From Azohydromonas caseinilytica (GTDB taxonomy: Bacteria > Pseudomonadota > Gammaproteobacteria > Burkholderiales > Burkholderiaceae_C): 64,000 nt of DNA. Below the pieces are notes generated by a model. It made no database searches. It saw only the letters and a program-made list of their open reading frames with translations, and had not been told where the DNA came from. The DNA is taken from NCBI RefSeq assembly GCF_012927045.1, contig NZ_JABBFW010000015.1:62001-126000 (forward strand), written 5' to 3'. The number at the start of each line of letters is the position of its first letter. Within the stretch, counting starts at the first letter, position 1. Position numbers and translations under genes: made by a program. Shown here piece by piece: positions 25,242 to 36,313 of this stretch.

Positions 25242-25263
25242 GGGCCGGCAAGGTCGCCGGCCC
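25242..25263 (-). terminator. Hairpin after the porin gene
   Basis: GGGCCGGC and GCCGGCCC pair perfectly around AAGGTC, 30 bases beyond the porin stop on the minus strand. The tail is not T-rich. Confidence 0.45.
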
Positions 25264-25293
25264 GAAGCACAAGCCGGTCCGGTGGGGACCGGT

Positions 25294-26322
25294 TCAGAAG
25301 CGGTGACGCAAGCCCAGTGTCACGCCGGTGGCGTTGCGCGTGCCCATTAAGCCGGGCTGCGGGTAGGCGCCCGTGAGGCGGTTGCTGTCCACCTCGGCGT
25401 AGAGGTCGGTGTGCTTGGAGAACAGGTAGTCCAGCCCGACGTAGCCCATCTTGCGCTTGCCCGCGTTGACCTTGCTCTGGCGGTCCTGTGCGTAGCTCAG
25501 CGTGAGCACCAGCGGGGCCGTGAGCTTGTAGTTCACGCCCACGCTCCACACGTCGTTTTCCTGCGCGCTGGTGCCGCGATCGTTGCGCTTCATGTAGCCC
25601 AGGAAGGCCTTGAGGTCCTTCGTCACGGCGTAGCTGCCGCCCGTACCCGAGATGCCGCGCGTGGCGGTGTTGGCCGCGTTGTTGACCTCCTGGTAGTAGG
25701 CCACCAGGTCCAGCGGCCCGGTGGCGTAGCTCACGCCCAAGCCCCGGCCGCGGCCGTTGCCCTCGTTGAAGGTGTAGCTGGCGTACACGCCCACGGGGCC
25801 GAACTGCTTGTAGTAGCGCGCCATGTTGTCCTGGCGCGAGACGTGGTGCGTGCTGAACATGGAGATGGCGTCCAGGTTCGGGTTGGGCTGCGGTTGGAAG
25901 CGGCCCGAGAGCGGATGCGCCAGCGTGTACTGGCGCCCCAGCGTCACCAGGCCCAGCGGCGAGTCCAGCCCCACCGAGGCCTCGCGGCCGAAGAGGCGCC
26001 CGCCCGGCGCCGCGGCCGAGCCGTTGTTGGCGCTGCCGCTGGCCTGCTGCAGCGTGCCGCTGGAGGGGTCGAAGCCGCTCTCCAGCGTGAAGACGGCCTT
26101 GAGCCCGCCACCGAGGTCTTCGCTGCCGCGCAGACCCCAGCGGCTGCCGGTGTAGGCGCCGTCGCCCAGGCTCGTGAGCGAATCGCCGGCGGCGTCGGCG
26201 TTGCGCTGGTGGCGCACCGTGGCGTCCACGATACCGTAGACCGTGACGTTGGACTGGGCGGCGCAAAGCGCAGGCACGAAAGCCGCCGCGCACAGCACGC
26301 CGTGCGTGAATCGTTTTTTCAT
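25294..26322 (-). CDS. General porin (Burkholderiales 16-strand type)
   Basis: 342 residues, outer-membrane porin of the Gram-negative porin (OmpC-like/Porin_4) family. Signal peptide with AxA site (VPALCAAQS), first strand SNVTVYGIVDATV, then SRWGLRGSEDLGGGLKAVFTLESGF and ASVGLDSPLGLVTLGRQYT, all hallmarks of beta-proteobacterial porins; the last residues GLRHRF end in Phe as needed for barrel assembly. It probably lets the substrate of the neighbouring Bug receptors through the outer membrane. AGGAGAGGG-type ribosome site precedes ATG 26322. Confidence 0.93.
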   Translation of the reverse strand: MKKRFTHGVLCAAAFVPALCAAQSNVTVYGIVDATVRHQRNADAAGDSLTSLGDGAYTGSRWGLRGSEDLGGGLKAVFTLESGFDPSSGTLQQASGSANNGSAAAPGGRLFGREASVGLDSPLGLVTLGRQYTLAHPLSGRFQPQPNPNLDAISMFSTHHVSRQDNMARYYKQFGPVGVYASYTFNEGNGRGRGLGVSYATGPLDLVAYYQEVNNAANTATRGISGTGGSYAVTKDLKAFLGYMKRNDRGTSAQENDVWSVGVNYKLTAPLVLTLSYAQDRQSKVNAGKRKMGYVGLDYLFSKHTDLYAEVDSNRLTGAYPQPGLMGTRNATGVTLGLRHRF

Positions 26323-26405
26323 GGGAAGCCCTCTCCTTCAGGGCATGGCGGGAAGTTGCGCATTGGCGCGTGAGAGCCCGGTGACAGCGGACTCCAGGGA
26401 AAACT

Positions 26406-26591
26406 TCACTCGGGCTGGATGCGCGCCTCGCGGATCACCCGTGTCCAGCGGCCCACTTCGGCCTTGATGAATTCGTCGAACTGTTCGCGCGGTCCTACCG
26501 CGGGCTCGGCGCCAGCCAGCACCGAGGCTCCAAACGCAAGCAGGCCGCGGTGCAGCACACCAGGTGCGGCAGGCGAAGTGAAGTGATGCAT
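26406..26591 (-). pseudogene. Second collapsed Bug gene: signal sequence joined to the C-terminal helix
   Basis: From ATG 26591 (GGAGACAGCCC before it) 61 residues are encoded: a Bug-like signal region (HRGLLAFGASVLAGA) joined directly to PREQFDEFIKAEVGRWTRVIREARIQPE-type C-terminal residues, which match the end of every Bug receptor (compare ESRRWGALIKAKGIRME at 28902). Some 260 residues are missing between them with the frame kept. The product might still be exported but cannot fold as a receptor. Confidence 0.75.
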
Positions 26592-26899
26592 GGGCTGTCT
26601 CCGTGGTGTGCCCAGGTATGCCCGCTGTTGGGCTACCTGCCTGGAATGATTGTACGGAGACACTTTTTAGTACAAATCTTGGGGTTTGCCCTTGCAGGTG
26701 ATCTGATCGGTCAATGGACCAGGGGCCAAGCTGATGCAAAGGAGCTCGTGGGTTGCGCTGTGGCGATGGCGTGCGCATGGCAGCGTTCGCCAAACGGCAA
26801 CGATGCTGTGGCAAAAGATCAATTTTCACGACCAGGCTGGCTGCCTAGCATTCGTCTGACTTTCCGGCGGGACAGCCGGGCTACAAGAGGAGACATTGA
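26592..26899. other. Divergent promoter region of the Bug operon
   Basis: 308 bases with no gene. It contains the TTGTAC inverted repeat and AT-rich patches (26665-26690, 26810-26830) suited to promoters in both directions. Ribosome site AAGAGGAGAC lies before the Bug gene at 26900. Confidence 0.5.
26650..26676. promoter_or_regulatory. Candidate GntR operator: TTGTAC inverted repeat with TTTAGTACAAA
   Basis: TTGTAC (26650-26655) and GTACAA (26670-26675) form an inverted repeat with centres 20 bases apart, two helical turns. The right half is embedded in TTTAGTACAAA, the exact reverse complement of the motif at 20854. It lies in the AT-rich divergent promoter between the Bug remnant/porin side and the Bug operon. 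Confidence 0.5.
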
Positions 26900-27895
26900 A
26901 TGCTGCCGAGGCGTCGTTTCACCGCCCGAGTGCTGGGCGCTGCCGTGCTGGCCGCCATGGCCCCGGCCACCGCGCTGGCCCAAGCGGCTTACCCCGCCAA
27001 GCCCGTCACCATCATCGTGCCGTTCTCTCCGGGAGGCGGCGTGGACGTGATGACGCGGCTGCTGGCCGAGAAGCTGCGCCCGCTGCTGGGCCAGGTGGTC
27101 AACGTGGAGAACAAGGCCGGCGGCAGCGGGATGATCGGCGCCGTGGCGGCCGTGCGTGCCCCGGCCGACGGCTACACGCTGCTCATGGCCACCGCGGGCG
27201 AGACCGCCATCAATCCGCACGTGTACAAGGCTAAGATGCAGTACGCGCCACAGAAGGACTTGGCGCCCGTGAGCCTGGTGGTGAAAGTGCCCAACGTGCT
27301 GGTGGTCAACCCGGCACTGCCCATCAAGAGCACGGCCGAGCTGCTGGCCTATGCCAAGGCGCATCCGGGCAAGCTCAGCTACGGCACCAGCGGCATCGGC
27401 AACCCGCAGCATCTCGCCGGCGAGCTGCTGGAGAAGATGGCCGGCGTGCCGCTCACCCACGTGCCCTACCGCGGTGCCTCCAACCAGCTCACCGATACGG
27501 CGGGCGGCAGCGTGGACATGAGCTTCGTGAGCCTGGGCGGCGCCCGGCCTTTCATGAAGGACGGCCGCGTGCGCGCCATTGCCATGACCTCGCCCAAGCG
27601 CTCCGCGCTGGCGCCCGACATCCCGGCGCTGTCCGAGACCAAGGGCCTGGAAGACTACGCGCTGGAGAACTGGTTCGGCCTGTTCGCACCCGCGGCCACG
27701 CCGGCGGCGGTGGTCGGGAAGCTCAATGACGCGGTGGCGCAGGCGCTGAAGGACCCGGAGCTGGCCAAGCGCCTCAACGAGCTGGGCGGCGAGGTGTCGC
27801 CCATGGCCCCGGCGCTGTTCAAGACCTTCATCCGGGACGAGTCCAGGCGCTTCGCCAAGATCGTGCAGGACGCCAACATCACCCCGGACAACTGA
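26900..27895 (+). CDS. Bug/TctC-family periplasmic receptor 1
   Basis: 331 residues. Signal peptide (VLGAAVLAAMAPATALAQ) then the Bug fold: YPAKPVTIIVPFSPGGGVDVMTRLLAEKL, VENKAGGSGMIGA, YGTSGIGNPQHLAGEL and VPYRGASNQLTD, the strands that clamp carboxylate ligands. GGAGACATTGA precedes ATG 26900. No TctA/TctB membrane genes are present, as is usual for the many orphan Bug receptors of Burkholderiales. First gene of an operon with a second receptor, lactonase and aconitase, which points to a hydroxy- or lactone-forming carboxylate as ligand. Confidence 0.92.
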   Translation: MLPRRRFTARVLGAAVLAAMAPATALAQAAYPAKPVTIIVPFSPGGGVDVMTRLLAEKLRPLLGQVVNVENKAGGSGMIGAVAAVRAPADGYTLLMATAGETAINPHVYKAKMQYAPQKDLAPVSLVVKVPNVLVVNPALPIKSTAELLAYAKAHPGKLSYGTSGIGNPQHLAGELLEKMAGVPLTHVPYRGASNQLTDTAGGSVDMSFVSLGGARPFMKDGRVRAIAMTSPKRSALAPDIPALSETKGLEDYALENWFGLFAPAATPAAVVGKLNDAVAQALKDPELAKRLNELGGEVSPMAPALFKTFIRDESRRFAKIVQDANITPDN

Positions 27896-27921
27896 GCCGC
27901 CTTCCCTGTTTGCCAAGAAAG

Positions 27922-28902
27922 ATGACCATGCAACGCCGCCACCTTCTTGCCCGTGCCGTCTCCTTCGCCCTGCTGGGCGCCGGTGCGGTGGCTGTCCAGG
28001 CCCAGGAGTACCCCAGCAAGCCTGTCACGCTGATCGTGTCCTTCTCGGCCGGTGGCAACAACGACCTGCGCGCCCGGCAGCTCGGCGTCCCGGTGGGCCA
28101 GATCCTCAAGCAGACCATCGTCGTGGACAACAAGCCCGGCGCCAGCGGCAACATCGGCCACGAGTTCGTCTCGCGCGCCGCGCCGGATGGCCACACCCTG
28201 GGCATCGGCGCCATGGGACCGCTGGCGGTGAACCCGTCGCTGTTCCCGAAGATCAACTTCAACCCGAAGGACTTCGTGCCGGTGGTGCTGATCGAGAAGG
28301 CGCCGCTGGTGTTGGTGACGCGTGCTGACAAGCCCTTCAAGAGCTTCAAGGACGTGGTGGCCGCGGCCAAGGCCAAGCCCGGAGCCATCTCCATCGGCAA
28401 TGCCGGGACCGGCGGCGCGCACCACCTCTCGGCCGAGCTGATGGAGGACGCCGCCGGCCTGAACATGCTGGCCGTGCCTTACAAGGGCGGCGGCCCGGCG
28501 GCCAACGCGCTGCTCTCCGGCGAGATCGACATGATGTTCGAGCAGACCTACGCCGCGCTGCCTTCCATCCAGGCCGGCAAGACGCGCGCGCTGGCCGTCA
28601 CCAGCGACAAGCGCCTGCCCAGCCTGCCCGACGTCCCCACCATGGCCGAGCTGGGCTACCCGCAGGTCACGGTGTCGAACTGGCTGGGCATCATCGCGCC
28701 CAAGGGCACGCCGCAGCCGGTGGTGCAAAAGCTCAACCAGGCCTTCAACCAGGCCCTGTCCGACCCGGCGCTGCGCGAGAAGATCAGCGGACCCGGCAAC
28801 GTGGTCGGCGGCGGCAGCCCCGAGGAATTCCGCGCCTTCATCGAGGCCGAATCCAGGCGCTGGGGCGCGCTGATCAAGGCCAAGGGCATCCGGATGGAGT
28901 GA
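27922..28902 (+). CDS. Bug/TctC-family periplasmic receptor 2
   Basis: 326 residues, signal peptide ending VAVQAQ, followed by YPSKPVTLIVSFSAGGNNDLRARQL, VVDNKPGASGNIGHEFV, GNAGTGGAHHLSAELM and VPYKGGGPAANALL. The start of the mature chain (GGNNDLRARQLG) is distinctive and is shared with the collapsed gene at 24783 (LTRARQLGEKL), so that remnant probably derives from this subfamily. Start ATG 27922 or 27928. The lactonase gene starts 5 bases after its stop. Ligand unknown. Confidence 0.92.
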   Translation: MTMQRRHLLARAVSFALLGAGAVAVQAQEYPSKPVTLIVSFSAGGNNDLRARQLGVPVGQILKQTIVVDNKPGASGNIGHEFVSRAAPDGHTLGIGAMGPLAVNPSLFPKINFNPKDFVPVVLIEKAPLVLVTRADKPFKSFKDVVAAAKAKPGAISIGNAGTGGAHHLSAELMEDAAGLNMLAVPYKGGGPAANALLSGEIDMMFEQTYAALPSIQAGKTRALAVTSDKRLPSLPDVPTMAELGYPQVTVSNWLGIIAPKGTPQPVVQKLNQAFNQALSDPALREKISGPGNVVGGGSPEEFRAFIEAESRRWGALIKAKGIRME

Positions 28903-28906
28903 GCTG

Positions 28907-29965
28907 ATGACGACTTACGCCTATGTCGGCTGCCGCACCACCCGCGAGCGCAACGCCCGGGGCGACGGCCTGAGCGTGTTCGAGGTCGCGGCCGACGGCG
29001 CCCTGACGCTGGTGCAGCTGGTGCGCGACCTGGTCAACCCCTCGTACCTTGCGCTCAGCCGCGACGGCACCCGGCTCTACACCGTGCATGGCGACGAGAC
29101 GGAAGTCAGCGCCTTCGCCGTGGACCGTGCCACGGGCCGGCTGGGCTTCATCAACCGCCAGAGCACCGAGGGCAAGAACCCGGTGCACCTGGCGCTGGAC
29201 GACAGCGGCCGCTTCCTGGTGGTGACGAACCACATCAGCGCCAGCCTCGCCGTGCTGCCGCTGGCCGAGGACGGCTCGCTGCAGCCGCTGAGCCAGCTCG
29301 TCAAGGTGGACGGCCCCACCGGCCCGCACCGCGTCGAGCAAAAACAGCCCAAGCCGCACTACAACGCCTTCGACCCGTCGGGGCGCTTCGTGCTGGTGCC
29401 GGACAAGGGCTGCGACCGGACCTGGAGCTTGCGCTTCGAGAACGGGCGCCTGGTTCCTTGTGATCCGCCCTTCGTCGAGGCGCGCGAAGGCGCCGGGCCG
29501 CGGCACCTGGCCTTCCACCCGCAGCGGCCCTGGGCCTACGTGGTCAACGAGCTGGACTCCACCGTCACGGCCTACGGCTTCGACGCGGCGACGGGGGCGC
29601 TCACGCCCTTCCAGTGGCTGCCCATGCTGCCCTTCGACTACACGGGCAACAGCCGCGCCGCGGCCATCGCCATCGACGCCACGGGGCGGCACCTGTACGC
29701 CTCCAACCGTGGCCACGACAGCATTGCCGTGTTCCGCATCGACGCGGCCACGGGGCAGCTGAGCTTCATCGAGGCCACGCCGACGCAGGGCCGCACGCCG
29801 CGCGCCTTCACGCTGTCGCCCGACGGCCGCCTGCTGTACGCGCTCAACGAGGACAGCGACAGCATCGTCGCCTTCGCCGTCGATGCCGAGACCGGCCGGC
29901 TTTCGCCCACCGGCCAGGCCGTGTCCACCGGCAGCCCGGTGTGCATGGTGTTCTCGGCGGCTTGA
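28907..29965 (+). CDS. Lactonase family protein (YbhE-type beta-propeller)
   Basis: 352 residues, seven-bladed propeller of the 6-phosphogluconolactonase (Pgl/YbhE) or muconate-lactonising family. Repeated blade motifs are visible: NPSYLALSRDGTRLYTVH, PVHLALDDSGRFLVVTNH, GPRHLAFHPQRPWAYVVNE, AAIAIDATGRHLYASNRGHDSIAVF and RAFTLSPDGRLLYALNEDSDS. HYNAFDPSGRFVLVPDKG carries the usual catalytic-face residues. No signal peptide, so cytosolic. In this operon it more likely opens a lactone of the imported acid than a phosphogluconolactone. Confidence 0.88.
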   Translation: MTTYAYVGCRTTRERNARGDGLSVFEVAADGALTLVQLVRDLVNPSYLALSRDGTRLYTVHGDETEVSAFAVDRATGRLGFINRQSTEGKNPVHLALDDSGRFLVVTNHISASLAVLPLAEDGSLQPLSQLVKVDGPTGPHRVEQKQPKPHYNAFDPSGRFVLVPDKGCDRTWSLRFENGRLVPCDPPFVEAREGAGPRHLAFHPQRPWAYVVNELDSTVTAYGFDAATGALTPFQWLPMLPFDYTGNSRAAAIAIDATGRHLYASNRGHDSIAVFRIDAATGQLSFIEATPTQGRTPRAFTLSPDGRLLYALNEDSDSIVAFAVDAETGRLSPTGQAVSTGSPVCMVFSAA

Positions 29966-29986
29966 ACTTTTTCCATTCGCAGTCCC

Positions 29987-32632
<2,646 letters not shown>

Positions 32633-32654
32633 GCCACCACCAGAGAGTCGCACC

Positions 32655-33404
32655 ATGAACCTCGACAAGGACCTCGTCGCTGCCTTCGCACCCACCGGCC
32701 GGCTGCGCGCTTCCATCAACCTGGGCAACCCCATCCTGGCCGGCCAGGACGCGGCCACCGGTGCCGCCAAGGGCGCTTCCGTGGACCTGGCCACCGAGCT
32801 GGCCCGGCGTCTGGGCGTCGAGCTGGAGCTCGTCGTGGTGGATGCCGCGGGCAAGTCGGTGGAGGTGGTGGCGCAGGAGCGTGCCGACATCGGCTTCTTC
32901 GCCATCGACCCGATGCGCGGCGCGGACATCGCCTTCACCGGCCCTTATGTGCTCATCGAGGGCTGCTACCTGGTGCGCGAGGGCTCGCCCATCCGTGCCA
33001 ACGAGGAGGTGGACCAGGCGGGGCACGTGGTGGTGGTCGGCAAGGGCAGCGCCTACGACCTGTTCCTCACTCGCGAGCTCAAGCAGGCACGCATCGAGCG
33101 CTCGCCGACTTCGCCGACGGTGGTGGATACCTTCATGGCGCTGGGCGAGGCGGCCGACGTGGCCGCAGGCGTGAAGCAGCAGCTCGAAGCGGATGCGGCG
33201 CGCATCGGTGGGCTGCGGCTGCTGGGCGGTCGCTTCATGGTCATCCGGCAGGCCATGGGCGTGCCCAAGAGCCGCGGTACAGCCGCGGCGCAGGCGCTGG
33301 CCGCCTTCGTCGAGGAGATGAAGGCCAGCGGCTTCGTGGCCCGGGCGCTGGCGCGCCACGGCATCCAGGGCGCCTCGGTGGCGCCTGCCGGCAACGCCGG
33401 GTGA
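32655..33404 (+). CDS. Leaderless family 3 solute-binding-fold protein
   Basis: 249 residues with the periplasmic binding-protein fold: RASINLGNPILAG, GASVDLATELARRLGVELELVVVDAAGKSVEVV, ADIGFFAIDPMRGADIAFTGPYVLIEGCYLV. Unlike normal receptors it has no signal peptide: ATG 32655 follows CAGAGAGTCGCACC and the protein begins MNLDKDLVAAFAPTG. An upstream in-frame extension overlaps the aconitase gene and is Pro-rich, not a leader. It would act in the cytosol, perhaps as a ligand sensor or as an isomerase-like enzyme derived from a binding protein. Last intact gene of the operon. Confidence 0.75.
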   Translation: MNLDKDLVAAFAPTGRLRASINLGNPILAGQDAATGAAKGASVDLATELARRLGVELELVVVDAAGKSVEVVAQERADIGFFAIDPMRGADIAFTGPYVLIEGCYLVREGSPIRANEEVDQAGHVVVVGKGSAYDLFLTRELKQARIERSPTSPTVVDTFMALGEAADVAAGVKQQLEADAARIGGLRLLGGRFMVIRQAMGVPKSRGTAAAQALAAFVEEMKASGFVARALARHGIQGASVAPAGNAG

Positions 33405-33447
33405 CGAGCAGAGCCGCCCACCGGGACGGCTCGCCCATCAAGACATC

Positions 33448-33472
33448 GCGCGGCCGGGCCATCCGGCCGCGC
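33448..33472 (+). terminator. 10-bp perfect hairpin ending the catabolic operon
   Basis: GCGCGGCCGG-GCCAT-CCGGCCGCGC, 44 bases after the last stop. Strong stem, no T-run. Confidence 0.5.
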
Positions 33473-33543
33473 CGCAAACGGCCCGTCGAGCTGGCCAGCG
33501 TCAGCCGGCGGCCCCTCGCTGTCCAGGGCAGGCTTATCTTCGT

Positions 33544-33876
33544 ACGACCATCACCGCCGTCGTGGACCTGCCGGGCTGGTGCGCGCAGGTGCACTGCGCG
33601 GCGTCGCTGCTGCCGACCGTGGCCCAGGCGCTGCAAGCCTTTCGCGTGCCGCTGGTGCTGGACCACTTCGGCGGGCTGCGCGCGAGCGATGGCGACGCGG
33701 GGCAGCCGCCCTTGCGCACGCTGCTGGCGTTGCTGGCCACGGGCCGCGTTGGGCTGAAGCTCTCGGCCTTCTACCGGGCGTCGAACGACGCGCCGCACCA
33801 CGCCGACCTGGCGCCGCTGGCCCAGGCGCTCATCCGGGCCCGGCCCGATCGGCTGCTGTGGGGCTCGGGTTGGTGG
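33544..33876 (+). pseudogene. Amidohydrolase (family 2) fragment
   Basis: About 110 residues of a TIM-barrel amidohydrolase: [54 protein letters not shown] and [10 protein letters not shown], corresponding to the last barrel strands of lactonase-type amidohydrolases (2-pyrone-4,6-dicarboxylate lactonase relatives). The N-terminal half with the first metal ligands is absent and the frame runs into foreign sequence after WGSGW, where an aldehyde dehydrogenase end begins in another frame. A dead gene. Confidence 0.75.
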
Positions 33877-34040
33877 GGCCCTCGGTGGGCGCCACGGCCT
33901 TCATCAACGCCATCACCGCCTCGGATGCGCGCGTGCCCTTTGGCGGCACCAAGAAGTCGGGCTACGGCCGCGAGCTGGCCGCCGCCGGCGTGCGCGAGTT
34001 CTGCAACGTCCGCACCTATTGGGCCGCGGGCAAGGCCTAA
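33867..34040 (+). pseudogene. Aldehyde dehydrogenase C-terminal fragment
   Basis: The last 55 residues of a succinate-semialdehyde-type aldehyde dehydrogenase: [30 protein letters not shown] then [11 protein letters not shown] and a TAA stop. The catalytic Cys domain and everything before it is missing; it is joined directly to the amidohydrolase fragment in a different frame, so a deletion has fused the ends of two genes. Confidence 0.8.
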
Positions 34041-34331
34041 GCGCGCACGGGCATCGACCGGACAGGGGCGCTGCCCTTCATCGACGGAACCCGGGCCGAC
34101 ACGGCAGCTTGGAAATGAGCACCGGAGCCGCTGGCGCCGTGGCCCACCGGCCAGCCGCACGCACCAGCGCGGTGTGCGCCGGGCCGCCGGTCGCACAAGG
34201 CTGGTGCGCTGCGGCGCCCTGACGGCGCATTTCTCCGGAGTGCGCGCCCTGCCGCGCTCCTCGGTGACGCTGGCACCGGTCTTGCGAATCAGGCTTCAAG
34301 AGAGGGACGGCGCGTGCGCCGTGCCTTCAGA

Positions 34332-34448
34332 TGATGGCTAGGGTTCCGGGGGTTCGCTGCGTGCGCACCCTGACTGGTCCGAGAGCCATCGGCCTGTGGC
34401 GACCGTTCATCGACGCAGGCTCCACGGCGGGACAAAAGCCCGGGAGGT
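34332..34448 (+). ncRNA. Guanidine-I riboswitch (ykkC)
   Basis: Aptamer landmarks are in order: CTAGGGTTCCG at 34338, then CTGGTCCGAGAGC at 34373, a variable stem, and ACGGCGGGACAAAAGCCCGGGAG ending near 34446 (given in parts: CGGCGGGA, AAAGCCCGGGAGG). These match the conserved core of the ykkC guanidine-I aptamer nearly base for base. It precedes an ABC importer/DUF1989/carboxylase operon, the classic context, by about 55 bases, and is expected to turn expression on when guanidine binds. The preceding 290 bases show no gene. Confidence 0.92.
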
Positions 34449-34503
34449 CCACTTCGCAAGAGGTGCCCTCTCGCCATGTCCATTCCGCCCTCTGGAGCCT
34501 GCC

Positions 34504-35520
34504 ATGCGTCGAGTCCTGCCATCCATCCTGCGGCCCCTGTCGCGCCGCGCCGCCGTGATCGGCACCGCGTTGAGCATCGCCGGTGCCGCCGCACTGCCCC
34601 TACCGGCCGCCGCCGAGGTCAAGGTGGGCGTGTCGGACTGGACGGGCTGGGTCGCCTGGTACGTCGCGCAGGAAAAGGGCTTCTTCAAGAAGCATGGCGC
34701 CGACGTCAAGCTGGTCTGGTTCGCCAACTACAGCGACTCCATCGCCGCGCTGTCCACCGGCCAGCTCGATGCCAACTCGCAGACCTGGTCCGACACCATG
34801 GGTCCGCTGGCCAAGAGCCTGCCGCTCAAGGCCATCCTGGTCAACGATAACTCCTCGGGCAACGATGCGCTGATGGTCAGCCCGAAGGTGAAGTCCTTCG
34901 CGGACCTCAAGGGCAAGTCGGTTGCGCTGGAGCAGTACAGCATCTCGCACTTCGTGCTGGCCAACGCGCTGGCGCGCAACGGGCTCAAGCCCAATGACGT
35001 GAAGATCGTCAACCTCTCCGCCGGCGATGCCGCCGCGGCGTTCATGACCGGCCGCGTCGAGGCCGCCGTGGTGTGGAACCCCTGGGTCAGCCAGATCGAG
35101 AAGAGCGGCAAGGGCCGGCCGCTGTTCACCTCCAGGGACATGCCGGGCCTGATCCCGGACCTGCTGGTGGCGCAGGACAAGGCGATCCAGGCCAAGCGCA
35201 AGGACCTGGTCGGCATGATCCGCGCCTGGTTCGACACCGTGGACTACATCGCCAAGCAGCCCGACGAGGCGGTGAAGATCATGGCCAAGGTGGTGAGCCT
35301 GCCGCCGGCCGACTACAAGGTGTTCCTGCCCGGCACCAGGTTCTTCGACGCCGCCGCCAACAAGGCCGCCTTCGACGCCAACAACCCGCTGTCGCTGACG
35401 GCGGTGGCGCCCACCATCAACGGCTTCCTGACGCAGCACAAGCTGGTCGAGGGCCAGCCCGAGGTGGCGCGCGGCCTGGACGGCTCGCTGCTGGCCGAAG
35501 CCCTCAACGTCAAGCCGTAA
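34504..35520 (+). CDS. ABC transporter periplasmic receptor, guanidine/urea-carboxylase-linked (NitT/TauT family)
   Basis: 338 residues. Signal peptide (IGTALSIAGAAALPLPAAAE), then VKVGVSDWTGWVAWYVAQEKGFFKKHGADVKLVWFANYSDSIAALSTGQLDA, characteristic of SsuA/NrtA-type receptors found beside urea carboxylase genes, and DNSSGNDALMV, AAVVWNPWVSQI. GGAG lies 6 bases before ATG 34504. First gene behind the guanidine-I riboswitch; with the following permease and ATPase it should import guanidine or a guanidino/urea compound. Confidence 0.9.
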   Translation: MRRVLPSILRPLSRRAAVIGTALSIAGAAALPLPAAAEVKVGVSDWTGWVAWYVAQEKGFFKKHGADVKLVWFANYSDSIAALSTGQLDANSQTWSDTMGPLAKSLPLKAILVNDNSSGNDALMVSPKVKSFADLKGKSVALEQYSISHFVLANALARNGLKPNDVKIVNLSAGDAAAAFMTGRVEAAVVWNPWVSQIEKSGKGRPLFTSRDMPGLIPDLLVAQDKAIQAKRKDLVGMIRAWFDTVDYIAKQPDEAVKIMAKVVSLPPADYKVFLPGTRFFDAAANKAAFDANNPLSLTAVAPTINGFLTQHKLVEGQPEVARGLDGSLLAEALNVKP

Positions 35521-35529
35521 GGGGCCGCC

Positions 35530-36312
35530 ATGCTGGCCATCCGCCAAGCCATTCCGCGCGGCGTCTACGGCGCGCTCGCCGTGGCCGGGCTGCTGCTGCC
35601 GCTGCTCACCTGGGCGCTGCTGGCCGCGCTGGGCCGGGTCGATCCGGTGTTCCTGCCCGGCCCGGGCCAGGTGCTGGAGCGCATCCGCAGCTGGGCCCTG
35701 GACGACAACCTGCTGGCCGACACCGGCATCAGCGTGATGCGCGTGGTGGCGGGCTGGGCGCTGTCGGCGCTGATCGCGCTGCCGCTGGGCTTGTTCATCG
35801 GCACCTGGCGGGCGGTGCAGGCGCTGCTGGAGCCGCTGACCGACTTCATCCGCTACATGCCGGCCGTGGCCTTCATCCCGCTGGTGATGCTGTGGGTGGG
35901 CATCGACGAGGGCGCCAAGGTCGCCATCATCTTCATCGGCACCTTCTTCCAGATGGTGCTGATGGTGGCCGAGGACGTGCGCCGCGTGCCCATGGCGCAG
36001 ATCGAGGCCGCGCAGACCATGGGCGCCACGCGCACCGAGATCGTCGAGAAGGTGATCATCCCCAGCGCCAAGCCCGCGCTGCTGGACACGCTGCGCGTGA
36101 CCATGGGCTGGGCCTGGACCTACCTCGTGGTCGCCGAGCTGGTGGCCGCCAACTCGGGCCTGGGCTTCGCCATCCTGAAGGCGCAGCGCTTCCTGCAGAC
36201 CGACAAGATCTTCGCCGGCATCCTGCTGATCGGCCTCATCGGCCTGGCCATCGATCAAGTCTTCCGGCTCGTACACCGCCGCGCTTTCCCGTGGCTCAAA
36301 GGACGGCATTGA
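35530..36312 (+). CDS. ABC transporter permease (NitT/TauT family)
   Basis: 260 residues, about six membrane helices; the ATPase-docking loop is near residues 160-180 (EAAQTMGATRTEIVEKVIIPSAKPALLDTLR). GMGWAWTYLVVAELVAANSGLGF follows, usual for SsuC-type subunits. It starts 9 bases after the receptor stop and ends 1 base before the ATPase start, so the importer is one transcription unit. Confidence 0.92.
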   Translation: MLAIRQAIPRGVYGALAVAGLLLPLLTWALLAALGRVDPVFLPGPGQVLERIRSWALDDNLLADTGISVMRVVAGWALSALIALPLGLFIGTWRAVQALLEPLTDFIRYMPAVAFIPLVMLWVGIDEGAKVAIIFIGTFFQMVLMVAEDVRRVPMAQIEAAQTMGATRTEIVEKVIIPSAKPALLDTLRVTMGWAWTYLVVAELVAANSGLGFAILKAQRFLQTDKIFAGILLIGLIGLAIDQVFRLVHRRAFPWLKGRH

Positions 36313-36313
36313 G

